A DNA stretch of 53,591 bases from a virus, in IMG/VR virus record IMGVR_UViG_3300020477_000033, positions 1 to 53,591 of that record, one strand, 5' to 3'. Position numbers and translations under genes: made by a program. The notes beneath the pieces are model-generated. The model saw only the letters and a list, made by a program, of their open reading frames with translations, made no database searches and had not been told where the DNA came from. Every line of letters starts with the position of its first letter. Position 1 is the first letter of the stretch. This document shows positions 26,341 to 34,390 of this stretch, in pieces.

Positions 26341-26579
26341 CCTTTTACCTTACCATTCGTATTGTGTTGTATTTCAGTTAAACTAATACCATGTTTATCT
26401 AATACATTACTTTCACGTATCTTTCTAAATGTCCTAGAATAAGAACTTGCAGTATGTACCTTACCTGTTGTAAGTCTTCCATAAACTGGTATTGCTTCTT
26501 CAAATTCATAACTATAGAAGTTAGCATTGGATCTAACACGACTTTTGATCCAGTTAACTACTATTTCTTCCATAGTCAT
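26319..26579 (-). CDS. Small winged-helix-like protein (86 aa)
   Basis: The pattern of two helices, a turn and a beta hairpin (VVNWIKSRVRSNANFYSYEF, then SSYSRTFRKIRES, then IQHNTNGKVKGWKIE) suggests a winged-helix DNA-binding fold, as in small replication adaptors. Start at ATG 26579 overlaps the SSB stop (TAATG); the gene ends inside the primase-helicase start. It lies between SSB and helicase, so a helicase-loader or origin role is possible but not shown. Confidence 0.5.
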   Translation of the reverse strand: MTMEEIVVNWIKSRVRSNANFYSYEFEEAIPVYGRLTTGKVHTASSYSRTFRKIRESNVLDKHGISLTEIQHNTNGKVKGWKIETL

Positions 26580-27130
26580 TAGAATGGTAAGTCATCAGAT
26601 TCAACTTTATCACCTGCATCATTATTGATTAATGTGTCCATGACATCTTGTTCCATCTGTGACGGTTTCTTATAGTCTTTTGGATAACCTTTCTCAACTT
26701 GTTTCATAAACAACTTTTCAAGATCATCTTTTTTGTTAAGACTAGATACAACACCCCATGTATTTCTCTTATATTTTCCTGTGGAACTATAAGTAATACA
26801 TGCTATTTCCTTATCAACTAAAGCTTCTAAAGATTTAGGTGATAAAGTACCATTGTCAGAAACATTTAAGTCTGCTCCTGCAGCTAGGTATAAGGTATTA
26901 AGATCTGCTGGAAATGCCATATCTACAACAACACCATTAGTATCTTTATCAAAGTTCTGATTAACAAAGCATGTATACGTATAGCTGTTATCTTTGTCTT
27001 CTAATGATAATTTAATACTAAGATCAGTGTATTGACTTTCCATTACTTCAGCGTCAGTAATTTTACACTCATTAACGAAATAGTTTCTAAGTGTTGTTCC
27101 TGATGCTACTTTTGTACCTGTAATTGCCAT
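26579..27130 (-). CDS. Single-stranded DNA-binding protein (183 aa)
   Basis: The chain has a beta-rich core (about 1-125) and a Glu/Asp-rich linker, ending DDLPF at 179-183, the acidic tip by which SSB proteins recruit partners (compare DDDIPF). It lies between the annealing-protein module and the primase-helicase, which is the normal setting. The core does not obviously match classic OB-fold SSBs, so it may be a distant phage type. Start codon follows GGAGAAC, one base after the upstream stop. Confidence 0.75.
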   Translation of the reverse strand: MAITGTKVASGTTLRNYFVNECKITDAEVMESQYTDLSIKLSLEDKDNSYTYTCFVNQNFDKDTNGVVVDMAFPADLNTLYLAAGADLNVSDNGTLSPKSLEALVDKEIACITYSSTGKYKRNTWGVVSSLNKKDDLEKLFMKQVEKGYPKDYKKPSQMEQDVMDTLINNDAGDKVESDDLPF

Positions 27131-27131
27131 A

Positions 27132-27410
27132 TTATTGTTCTCCTGTTAGTGGATCTTCACTATCAGCTGCTTCCATATTGTCCATAGCATGATCCAAATT
27201 ACGTTCTCTAGCAGCTTCTTCATATTGTGTATTCAATTTTTCTAAATACTGTTTGAAGTTTTGTAAACATTTTGACATGTCTATAGTTCCTTCTTCTAGT
27301 ATAGGTAAATTGTACAATATAAAGTGGCCTTGACTGTTTACAAAGTTTTCAATGTCTCCTGGCTCTGCAGTTACATTGTATCTTTCAACAGATTCTTTAT
27401 TTACTTCCAT
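27132..27410 (-). CDS. Acidic recombination-cluster protein (92 aa)
   Basis: The start is taken at ATG 27410, which overlaps the end of the annealing-protein gene and follows GAGGAGG; an ATG five codons upstream lacks that RBS. The protein is acidic with a long helix (MSKCLQNFKQYLEKLNTQYE) and a tail ending EDPLTGEQ. No family is recognised. Its position between ERF-type protein and SSB suggests a partner of one of them. Confidence 0.55.
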   Translation of the reverse strand: MEVNKESVERYNVTAEPGDIENFVNSQGHFILYNLPILEEGTIDMSKCLQNFKQYLEKLNTQYEEAARERNLDHAMDNMEAADSEDPLTGEQ

Positions 27411-27975
27411 CTGCAACCTCCTCAACTGGTGCTGGGATAGACTTTGTAAAGAAATCCATAGTCTTATTGTATCTTACTTTAGTATCGTAAAATCCAGCAG
27501 ATCTTCTGTCTCTGTATGTTTTGAAATGTTCTTCACCGATATATGGCTTAACTTTCCTAGATAATGTATCTAACTTATCTAACATATCTACAGTTACAGC
27601 TGATTTCTTTTGTGCTGCTTTTGCATTTTCTACTTCTTCTTTAGAAGCAATTGCAAAGTCACCACCAAATCCTGCAAATGCAAGAGCTCTTCCAACTGCA
27701 GATGTTTCACAATTTTCTAGAGCTGATGTTTTGTTTACAAATCCAGTATTATCACGTTCGGCTGCATAGCCTGTGTAATAAATTTCTGGTTCTTGTAATG
27801 GGTTTGGGACCACCGTTGCTTTAACAACATATTCATTGCATTGTTCTCCGCTTGGTGTGTCTGTTATAGAACTTACTGAGACTAATTCAGTTTGAATTGT
27901 AGATCCTGGATAATCTGATAAGAATCCAGCTAATCTATCTTTTACTTCAGTATATTCTTTACCTTTAAACTTCAT
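27397..27975 (-). CDS. ERF-type single-strand annealing recombinase (192 aa)
   Basis: The signature of the ERF/Sak-like annealing family is clear at residues 84-111: SALENCETSAVGRALAFAGF then DFAIASKEEV. An upstream strand GYAAERD fits as well. These proteins coat single strands and anneal complementary DNA, used for phage recombination and for forming concatemers. The C-terminal 80 residues are a helical tail. It starts behind AAAGGA and opens a recombination-replication series (annealing protein, acidic protein, SSB, winged-helix, primase-helicase, nuclease). Confidence 0.85.
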   Translation of the reverse strand: MKFKGKEYTEVKDRLAGFLSDYPGSTIQTELVSVSSITDTPSGEQCNEYVVKATVVPNPLQEPEIYYTGYAAERDNTGFVNKTSALENCETSAVGRALAFAGFGGDFAIASKEEVENAKAAQKKSAVTVDMLDKLDTLSRKVKPYIGEEHFKTYRDRRSAGFYDTKVRYNKTMDFFTKSIPAPVEEVADGSK

Positions 27976-28098
27976 ATTCTTGTCCTTTTATTTTAACTAT
28001 TAGTATTGATAATTAAAAGCACTTAACTGATCCTCTCAAACCTAGGTTAAAAGCTAGGCTATACTTGAATTTCAATTAAGTACTTCTAATTATATGCA

Positions 28099-28116
28099 CT
28101 ATATTAACCAATATAG
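28099..28116. other. Intergenic hairpin upstream of the annealing-protein gene
   Basis: CTATATT, loop AACC, AATATAG is a perfect 7-bp stem in the 176-base gap 27976-28151, which otherwise holds only the palindrome AACCTAGGTT (about 28039-28048) and the annealing-gene RBS. It belongs to the series of intergenic hairpins along the leftward block. Confidence 0.5.
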
Positions 28117-28151
28117 CTTAATATACAAAAGTAATACCAATAATGCAAATA

Positions 28152-28604
28152 TTATTTTTCTGCTTTAGAAAGCGGAACTAATTCCGTTTCTTCAAAATTA
28201 CAATATTCACATATTGCTATCATTTCGTAATCATTGTCTATGTATGTGCTGCCATCATTTGGATTTATAAACTGTTGTATATAAACTCCTGGAGATATGC
28301 AGTTACTACATACTAAGGTATCATCGTCATTCTCATAGAATAAGTCAGTATTTTTAATTAGTTTTATGTTATCAACTAATTTTTTTCTATCATCTTGTGA
28401 TAAGTCTAATTTCCTATCATCCAATATATTTGATAGTGTTCTAAGTATATCTACATATAAAGCTTCAACTTTATATGCTACAACAAGCTTAATAAGAACA
28501 TAAAACATGTGATCTTCCTCACCATTAAAGTGATTCTTTTCATCGTGCCACATGTAATCTAATATTTTATGTATTTGATTTGTGACTTCAGTAGTATATT
28601 TCAT
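28152..28604 (-). CDS. Zinc-ribbon-like protein (150 aa)
   Basis: The first 90 residues are helical. The last 60 hold two CXXC pairs (VCSNCIS and ICEYCNF) 36 residues apart, a four-Cys zinc-ribbon arrangement. No family is recognised. It is the last gene of the leftward stretch that contains the ubiquitin-like genes and is one base from the 77-residue gene before it. The zinc site could bind nucleic acid or protein. Confidence 0.6.
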   Translation of the reverse strand: MKYTTEVTNQIHKILDYMWHDEKNHFNGEEDHMFYVLIKLVVAYKVEALYVDILRTLSNILDDRKLDLSQDDRKKLVDNIKLIKNTDLFYENDDDTLVCSNCISPGVYIQQFINPNDGSTYIDNDYEMIAICEYCNFEETELVPLSKAEK

Positions 28605-28605
28605 A

Positions 28606-28839
28606 TTAACCTGCTTCCTGTTGTAGCTTTTGAACTTTTAACTTATCACCTTCTTCCTTAGCTTTAAGTATCTCTGATCTCTTTTGGTGTTCAATTGCTA
28701 CAAATTCTACTACAATAGATAGTTTATTGATATCTAACTCACCTGAATAACTAACTTTTACTAAGAAACCTAAGTCTCTTAATTTATTAACTGATTCAGA
28801 TACTTCTTTTTGTAGTTCTAAGATTTTATTATCACTCAT
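28606..28839 (-). CDS. Small coiled-coil protein (77 aa)
   Basis: A helical N-terminus (LELQKEVSESVNKLRDLGF), a short strand pair and a C-terminal charged helix (SEILKAKEEGDKLKVQKLQQ) are visible. No family is recognised. AGGAG precedes the start. It directly follows the E1-like gene, separated from it by a large hairpin (28859-28917). Confidence 0.5.
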   Translation of the reverse strand: MSDNKILELQKEVSESVNKLRDLGFLVKVSYSGELDINKLSIVVEFVAIEHQKRSEILKAKEEGDKLKVQKLQQEAG

Positions 28840-28858
28840 TTGTTTCTCCTAAATGTGG

Positions 28859-28917
28859 GGCGGTAGTAGTAATGGATATAGTAGATCGTAGTGAAGAGTA
28901 TAAGCACTACCACCGCC
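28859..28917. other. Large intergenic hairpin
   Basis: GGCGGTAGTAGT (28859-28870) pairs with the CACTACCACCGCC arm (ending 28917) over about 12 bp with one mismatch, filling most of the gap between the E1-like gene and the next leftward gene. It is GC-richer than the surroundings. Candidate RNA-processing site or attenuator. Confidence 0.65.
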
Positions 28918-28924
28918 ACCTATA

Positions 28925-29596
28925 TTATTGATTATCCACAACTCCAGATCTTCTCATTGTAAGACTTGGAAAGTGAAATGATAACTCTTTATAGTAAACA
29001 CTATTAGTAAGTAATTTCTTTATAGTGTCTGAAATAAAGCTACCAGACATGTTACTGCAATAACTTGTTGCTTTTGCATTACATGGTTCTGGATCACCTT
29101 GTTCGTCACTATACCAGTGTTTAATATAAGCATTTAAAGTAGGACTTGCAAGAACTACTTGGTGATAATGCTCTGCTCCCATTCTACCATCTATTACAAA
29201 AGCTGGTCTATCTGAGTGCAATATTATCTCCATAGCTTCTTTTCTTGAAGCCATTGAGTCAAATCCTAATACAACTACATCGTTAGTAGCTGAGTTTCTA
29301 GGTCTCCAGTCATTTACATTAAATCTATTATTGAATGTATTTACTGCACAATCTGGATTTATCTTCTTTAGCTGCTCTCTTAAAGCTTCTACTTTTAACT
29401 TGTTAAGATCTTCACGAGTATATTGCGATACTCCTATATTCTCAGTGCCAACTGTATCCATATCATACAGAACAAGATTATTAGCACCCATTCTTACTAG
29501 CTGAGTAGCAGCAGCACTACCTATTGCTCCACATCCTAGTATATGGTAAGTATACTTATCATAGTTATTAACTAATCCTTCGTATCTTTCTCTCAT
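28925..29596 (-). CDS. E1/ThiF-like activating enzyme (223 aa)
   Basis: The Rossmann ATP site is clear (ILGCGAIGS, G21-G26), followed by YDMDTVGTENIGVSQY with D45, D47, N53 and Q58, and then LGFDSMASR (D113), all as in MoeB/ThiF/E1 enzymes. These adenylate the C-terminal Gly of a ubiquitin-like or sulfur-carrier protein. A Cys in EPCNAKATSY (C172) is in the right place to be the thioester cysteine. The length is near that of minimal ThiF proteins. It shares an operon with a JAMM protease and a Gly-Gly protein, as in bacterial ubiquitin-like and PRTRC-type clusters. Confidence 0.88.
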   Translation of the reverse strand: MRERYEGLVNNYDKYTYHILGCGAIGSAAATQLVRMGANNLVLYDMDTVGTENIGVSQYTREDLNKLKVEALREQLKKINPDCAVNTFNNRFNVNDWRPRNSATNDVVVLGFDSMASRKEAMEIILHSDRPAFVIDGRMGAEHYHQVVLASPTLNAYIKHWYSDEQGDPEPCNAKATSYCSNMSGSFISDTIKKLLTNSVYYKELSFHFPSLTMRRSGVVDNQ

Positions 29597-29832
29597 TTTT
29601 TGTTCCTCCTATACTTTAGAAACTGTTTGTATTCTTTGTGAAATTGCATTATCCAGGGTAATCTCCTGTAGACTCTAGGGTTCCATCCTTCAAAGTACCA
29701 CCATCCATTTCCTGTTTCTTTATGAATGGCCTTTCTAGCTTCAGCTTCTGCTTTCTTAGTCTTGAAAGGCCACTCTTTGGATTTGTACTTTTTGATAGGA
29801 TTACCATTATGGTCGTATGATTCTCCTTTCAT
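29593..29832 (-). CDS. Small basic aromatic protein (79 aa)
   Basis: A basic protein rich in Trp and Tyr (GNGWWYFEGWNPRVYRRLPW), with an N-terminal Lys-rich part and a Lys/Arg tail. It overlaps the E1-like gene by ATGA and lies two bases after the JAMM protease stop, so it is translated with both. No family is recognised; a substrate or adaptor of the neighbouring enzymes is possible. Confidence 0.5.
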   Translation of the reverse strand: MKGESYDHNGNPIKKYKSKEWPFKTKKAEAEARKAIHKETGNGWWYFEGWNPRVYRRLPWIMQFHKEYKQFLKYRRNKK

Positions 29833-29834
29833 AG

Positions 29835-30689
29835 TTAATTACCCCACAAATTAAGTTGTTTTTTAACTACAGTAATTAAGGTAGCAGCATTAAATCCATC
29901 TTTATTTGTTGATGCTAATTTGTCTATCTCTCTTTTTGTAGTTTCTTTTACTCTTAATTCACTTCTGTTTCCTTCTAGTTCTTCATTTAATGCAGTAATT
30001 CTCTCATTAAACTCTTTATACTTGATAGTTTCACAGTAGTAATCAGTAAGCATGTCATCAAGAACAGATTCTAACTGTGTATATTCCTGATCCATTTCAT
30101 TCACTTGATTCCAGTAATTATTATTGCTATAATAATAGTTACTTGGAATTATTGGTTTATGCTTACTAGCTATTTTTACAGTAGGTATATCAGAACATAA
30201 TTTCTTATATTCTTTAACTATACTTTTAGGTATTTTCTTTTCTGGCCTTATAATATCTATAGTTAAGTCTTGGTGTGCCTCTATTGGTTGCCAAATATTA
30301 ACTCTAAATAGATATTCTTCTTTCAGGTTAACTACTAACGACATACTGACACTACCAGTTTTAGTAGTGTCAATAGTTGCTAGGTCGGTACCTGACCAGA
30401 AAGCTGCCATAGTATGATGACTATGCCACCATACAAATACTATATCTTTACCAGCATGCTTTATTGCTGTTTTAGAATAGTATTTTGCTAAGGCTTCTTT
30501 ATCAAGTATAGTGTTACTACCACTAACTTGTTGTTTAAGGATAACTGGTTCAGACAATACAAAGTCACCATCATTGTTCTTAGATGCTATTAACATACCA
30601 CCTATTTCTGACTGATCTTCTTCCCATGCCACTTTGGCATACATTATTATCTTGTCCCAGTCTTGACTATCCATTTTGAACTTACTCAT
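29835..30689 (-). CDS. JAMM/JAB metalloprotease (284 aa)
   Basis: The zinc site is exact: E28 in SEIGG, then H89-S-H91, seven residues, S99, two residues, D102 (WWHSHH ... FWSGTD), the H-x-H-x7-S-x2-D motif of JAMM deubiquitinases. Such enzymes remove or trim ubiquitin-like proteins. Residues after about 170 form a long helical tail. The start is ATG 30689, which overlaps the upstream stop (ATGA) and has an AAGGAG RBS; an in-frame ATG 33 bases further upstream would lie within the neighbouring gene. Confidence 0.92.
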   Translation of the reverse strand: MSKFKMDSQDWDKIIMYAKVAWEEDQSEIGGMLIASKNNDGDFVLSEPVILKQQVSGSNTILDKEALAKYYSKTAIKHAGKDIVFVWWHSHHTMAAFWSGTDLATIDTTKTGSVSMSLVVNLKEEYLFRVNIWQPIEAHQDLTIDIIRPEKKIPKSIVKEYKKLCSDIPTVKIASKHKPIIPSNYYYSNNNYWNQVNEMDQEYTQLESVLDDMLTDYYCETIKYKEFNERITALNEELEGNRSELRVKETTKREIDKLASTNKDGFNAATLITVVKKQLNLWGN

Positions 30690-33193
30690 CGGTTGTTTCT
30701 CCTTCTTATGTGTGCAGACCATTCTGCTCTACCTTCTTCCGTGGTAAAGTCAAATGAACTGCTATTTGCTTCATCCTCAGCAACTCTTTCTGATATTATA
30801 TTATCAAGGAAATCAGCTACTGTTTCTTCTGTATCTACATGCACTTCCTCAGGTTCATGCACAGCTTCGTTAATTTCTTCTCTTTGCATTTGAGATATTA
30901 CTCTAGCACAAAGATCGTAAAGAAACATTTCAAGAGGGTATTCACCTTCTGACATACTTTCTTCATACTTAGTTACGAAGTGGTAGTTTTGAGGATCTTT
31001 GCTTGCTTTTATTTCAAGATATGTATCTGTAAATACTTTATACATATCTATTACTGACAATGTATAATCTGATTCATACCTATAAGCTGAATGGTAATTT
31101 CTAAGTATAGGCCTTGATTCTGGGTTAGCAGCCTCTCTTAGCATCTTTCCATATGTATTTTCTTCAGATTGTAGAATTGCAGTGTCTTCTAGCTCCTCGA
31201 TATCACGATTGACCTGGTATTGTGTATTTTTCCAGTTTTCAACTTTTTCTGATTGATATTCGAAACTTAATGTCTCCTGAATTACTTCTTTGATAAAGTA
31301 TTCATCAAAGTTTTCTGATCCTGTATGTATTACATTATCTAAATCAGGTGCATTACTATCTCTTCTACTTCTACCGTATCCTCTATATCTACTGCCCATG
31401 TGATCAGGCTTTTTAGATCTAAAGTATCTGAATGCTGCTTGTATTTTGTTGACATACTCACTTATATGTTGAAAATAGTATCTATCATCAGATTTAAGAA
31501 GTGCGATACTTGTTAAATCAAAGTTAACTGATCTACAATCTTCTACAAAGTCAAAGTATCCAAATGGTCTGCTAATCTTTTGACCTAGACCATTTCTTAG
31601 TAGTAACTGACCAGCAGCCCAGTCAGTACTTCCTCTCTTTTCTCCCATACCTTCAGAATCTGGAGGTAGTGTTAGTATACAGTTGTTTAGAGAGTTTAGT
31701 GGATTTGTTCTGTCATTGTAGTAGTCCATCCACTTTGTTAAGAGAATTCCTAAGCCAGTAAAGTTACCTTTTCTACCAGCCTGATAGATATCATTCTGAA
31801 GGTTACCAAAGCAACAAGCTTTTGGCATAGAGTGAGTAAACTGCCACTCTCTGTCATAATTTCTATCTCCATTTTGAGTGAAATGTTTCTTAAGTTCACC
31901 CTCTCTTATCATACCTTCTTTCTCTTTTCCAAACATGTCCTTAAACAATTTACTGAAGAATTTCTTCTGAGTAAGTACTCCCCAGCCAGATTGTCCAGTT
32001 CTACTTGTTCTGTTAATGAATGGAAAGAAGGTTCCGTCATTATGTCCGTGATATATTCCTGATACATCAAATCCTGACATACTGTGGTAGCTACCTTCTT
32101 CAAAGTCGTAATTGCTGTATCCAGGGTCTTCTAATTCACTTCGATACATTCTTTGTTGAGGGTCACCACCTAACCAAGTTATTGATCTATCTCCCAACAT
32201 AAGTGGTAGATTACTATGATGATCCTGTCTATTTAGCATTTCATGTAACCATTCTTTTCTACTTTCATATGGTTCTGGCTTATTATCTTCCATTGGACCA
32301 TATTTACAAAAGCTATTTTTAGAACTGTCATATTCTTGCCAAATACCATACCAGTCATCTATCCATCTTTGTACTAGTGATGTTAAGTGATATCTAAATA
32401 ATACTGTTACAGGTTCTGTATCTATATCACCTATATATTCACTATCATTTGTATGGTATTTTATTGTTGGATTATGAAAATGAACTGCTACAATAAACTC
32501 TTTATGTAAATTTCTATACATATCTAGTGCTTCTATGTAAGGTTCATCTATTTTGTATCTGTTTCCGTTGTAAGTCATTCTTGATTCTGATGTTGATTCA
32601 GATCTTTGTATTCCTTGCAAACTAACAAAGTATGGATGTATGCTAATATTTTCTGAATTTTTATACATTTCAATTCCAGAATCTACATTATTAAAGAACC
32701 ATTCTAGTGCTTCATCTAGAAAGTTTTCCATTCTTTTTCTTTCAGACTCATCTGTTAAGTTGTTTTTACCAACACTTTTAATTTGCTTTAATGACGTCTC
32801 TATTGAATCTAAGTCATTTTGTGCTCTCATCCATTGTCTTCTAGTTGACTTTGGTCTTCTAACAAACTTAAGTCCAATAGCACCACCTTTATTGAATTGT
32901 AGTAATCTATCAACAAACAATTGTTCTATTGTATTGACAGTTCCTCTTTGCCAATTAAGTTTATTAGTTAGTCCTATATCTTCTAAAGGACTAAGCACTG
33001 ATCTATTATTGTTAAGATATCTTGGTCGTATCCAGTCATTATTGAATTGTTCTATCTTTTCCATTAACATTTTAAGTGGACCATCTAGAACTACCTTAGA
33101 TATCATTGCACCTGACATGTGATCAGATGATTTGCTTGGTTTATATTCTTCTATATCCAAACTTCTTCTTCCATATGTGTGTTCTAAGTTCAT
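30686..33193 (-). CDS. Unknown 835-residue protein, candidate E2-like or substrate-binding partner
   Basis: No family can be assigned with confidence. The protein is acidic and aromatic-rich. Near its middle it has SMPKACCFGN (C460-C461) followed by a helix (NFTGLGILLTKWMDYYND) and NPLN, which in outline recalls the active-site region of E2-like proteins in bacterial ubiquitin-like clusters (a Cys followed by GN and helices). The C-terminal 100 residues are acidic and contain a coiled coil. It lies between the candidate ubiquitin-like protein and the JAMM protease with ATGA coupling. It may instead be a virion-related protein. Confidence 0.55.
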   Translation of the reverse strand: MNLEHTYGRRSLDIEEYKPSKSSDHMSGAMISKVVLDGPLKMLMEKIEQFNNDWIRPRYLNNNRSVLSPLEDIGLTNKLNWQRGTVNTIEQLFVDRLLQFNKGGAIGLKFVRRPKSTRRQWMRAQNDLDSIETSLKQIKSVGKNNLTDESERKRMENFLDEALEWFFNNVDSGIEMYKNSENISIHPYFVSLQGIQRSESTSESRMTYNGNRYKIDEPYIEALDMYRNLHKEFIVAVHFHNPTIKYHTNDSEYIGDIDTEPVTVLFRYHLTSLVQRWIDDWYGIWQEYDSSKNSFCKYGPMEDNKPEPYESRKEWLHEMLNRQDHHSNLPLMLGDRSITWLGGDPQQRMYRSELEDPGYSNYDFEEGSYHSMSGFDVSGIYHGHNDGTFFPFINRTSRTGQSGWGVLTQKKFFSKLFKDMFGKEKEGMIREGELKKHFTQNGDRNYDREWQFTHSMPKACCFGNLQNDIYQAGRKGNFTGLGILLTKWMDYYNDRTNPLNSLNNCILTLPPDSEGMGEKRGSTDWAAGQLLLRNGLGQKISRPFGYFDFVEDCRSVNFDLTSIALLKSDDRYYFQHISEYVNKIQAAFRYFRSKKPDHMGSRYRGYGRSRRDSNAPDLDNVIHTGSENFDEYFIKEVIQETLSFEYQSEKVENWKNTQYQVNRDIEELEDTAILQSEENTYGKMLREAANPESRPILRNYHSAYRYESDYTLSVIDMYKVFTDTYLEIKASKDPQNYHFVTKYEESMSEGEYPLEMFLYDLCARVISQMQREEINEAVHEPEEVHVDTEETVADFLDNIISERVAEDEANSSSFDFTTEEGRAEWSAHIRRRNNR

Positions 33194-33233
33194 ATGTTGT
33201 TACTCCTACATTAGTTTTTTATTGGTTAATATT

Positions 33234-33286
33234 AGAGACTACATAGTAGAAAGCAATGCCCCTATATGCTTCCTACTATAGTCTCT
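33234..33286. other. Large intergenic hairpin
   Basis: AGAGACTACATAGTAGAAAGCA (33234-33255) pairs with the arm TGCTTCCTACTATAGTCTCT (33267-33286) with only two or three mispairs and an 11-base loop. It fills the gap between the candidate ubiquitin-like gene and the 835-residue gene. Confidence 0.7.
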
Positions 33287-33320
33287 TTACTGATCTAGCG
33301 TGGCTGAAACCTAACCGCTA

Positions 33321-33614
33321 TTAAATTGACAACAGTTCCTGGTAGTATCTTACGAGTCCACCAGTTTTGTTCTCATTTACGAAAGTGATATACAATGTGC
33401 CATCAGCGTTTTCGTAGTCAGTAAAACTTTTTGCTTCGTCAAGAGCTTGTGTCTCTCCTACGTATGTTACAGCATCACTGACATTTGTGTGTCCTGCTTC
33501 TGATAAGTGACTTCTTAGAGTTCTAAGATTCACTACTTCAGAAGGAACATCTAATGATGTAAAGTGCTGAGCACCTGGCATCATTACCTTTAAAACAACA
33601 GAATTTTCACTCAT
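33321..33614 (-). CDS. Candidate ubiquitin-like (beta-grasp) protein with C-terminal tail (97 aa)
   Basis: The pattern strand-turn-strand (VVLKVMMPGAQHFTSLDVP), helix (LRTLRSHLSEAG), then strands (AVTYVG, LYITFVNE) is that of beta-grasp folds. It ends NKTGG at 82-86 followed by an 11-residue tail (LVRYYQELLSI). A Gly-Gly followed by a tail is how unprocessed ubiquitin-like proteins look before a JAMM protease trims them. The gene is in the same operon as the E1-like and JAMM genes. Sequence similarity to a named family was not recognised, so the fold is inferred. It overlaps the upstream gene by eight bases and has a GGAG RBS. Confidence 0.6.
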   Translation of the reverse strand: MSENSVVLKVMMPGAQHFTSLDVPSEVVNLRTLRSHLSEAGHTNVSDAVTYVGETQALDEAKSFTDYENADGTLYITFVNENKTGGLVRYYQELLSI

Positions 33615-34134
33615 TGGTTGTTTCTCCTATAGTTAGTCGTTGTTGTTGAACTTTATAAGATACTGCAAGAGTAAAGGCACTAAATAACAACGAATTTAGT
33701 TCTCTTTTTAGCAAGTCTCTTATAACTATCTCCTTATCAGACAATATAGTTGCTGTTAAGTAGACTAACAAATCTAGTAGCTCATCTATTGCTTCTTCTA
33801 GATTGTCTCTTGAATGTTCTTCACATTCTTCTTTAGTAATTGGTACTTCTGCTAAATAGCTAGACTTACCAACTTCTAATCTTTTTTCAATTCTTTTTGA
33901 TATCCATCTAATCATATTATTTAAATTAGTAGGATAATCTTTCTCTTCTAGTTCAACTAGTAGAGTATTGTTTTCAAGGGTAAATATGTTTTTCCATATC
34001 TCTCTTGTATCATAATTATTACATAAACTAAACATTTTTCTGTTTAAGTGAAGTAATATTCTATCGTTATTCATTAGTTTCTCCTCTTTCATTTGAAATA
34101 TCTCATCTGCATAATCTTCCATGGTAAAGCTCAT
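33607..34134 (-). CDS. Helical unknown protein (175 aa)
   Basis: An all-helical protein with an acidic segment EEAIDELLDLLVYLTATI (about residues 112-129) that resembles the metal-binding helix of MazG/all-alpha NTP pyrophosphatases, though the full set of motifs is not seen. It starts behind AAGGAG and overlaps the candidate ubiquitin-like gene. It may belong to that cluster or be an unrelated early gene. Low confidence in any function. Confidence 0.5.
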   Translation of the reverse strand: MSFTMEDYADEIFQMKEEKLMNNDRILLHLNRKMFSLCNNYDTREIWKNIFTLENNTLLVELEEKDYPTNLNNMIRWISKRIEKRLEVGKSSYLAEVPITKEECEEHSRDNLEEAIDELLDLLVYLTATILSDKEIVIRDLLKRELNSLLFSAFTLAVSYKVQQQRLTIGETTNE

Positions 34135-34153
34135 TTGTTACTCCTTGGTTAAT

Positions 34154-34187
34154 GCAATAGGTAGAACATTTCTGAACTACCTATTGC
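34154..34187. other. Perfect 11-bp intergenic hairpin
   Basis: GCAATAGGTAG (34154-34164), 12-base loop, CTACCTATTGC (34177-34187). It lies in the short gap upstream of the 175-residue gene and downstream of the interrupted frame at 34217-34390. Confidence 0.7.
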
Positions 34188-34216
34188 TTTGCTATCAGTG
34201 TAATAGAAGATAACAA

Positions 34217-34390
34217 CTAACGATATCTTTCATAACTGTCTGTTACTCTATCTTCAAAAGATATTAATTCGTTTAACTCATTATTCTCTTTAGATAAGTC
34301 AGTCACTAGGCTGATTAGTGCTTTTTTAGACAATTTATGTATATTGTTAGTTTGCTTTCTTCTAAATAATAGTCAATTTAATGTTCTCAT
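34217..34390 (-). pseudogene. Small frame interrupted by an in-frame UGA at codon 6
   Basis: ATG 34390 overlaps the upstream stop (ATGA) and has a very good RBS (AAAGGAGG). It reads MRTLN, then UGA (34373-34375) followed by CUA, and then continues in the same frame for 51 more codons to TAG at 34217 (LLFRRKQTNNIHKLSKKALI ... LSKENNELNELI ... DSYERYR). The downstream part looks like a real small coiled-coil protein but has no good start of its own; TTG at codon 20 lacks an RBS. It could be a point-nonsense pseudogene, a sequencing error, or programmed readthrough. Confidence 0.5.

Noticed and set aside
30686-33193. Long open frames on the plus strand across 31.8-33.1 kb
   Set aside because: They are antisense to the 835-residue gene, lack RBSs and have implausible Ser/Leu-rich composition.
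33607-34134. MazG-type nucleotide pyrophosphohydrolase
   Set aside because: Only one EEx(I/L)DEL-like helix is seen; the second metal-binding motif is missing, so the call was not made.
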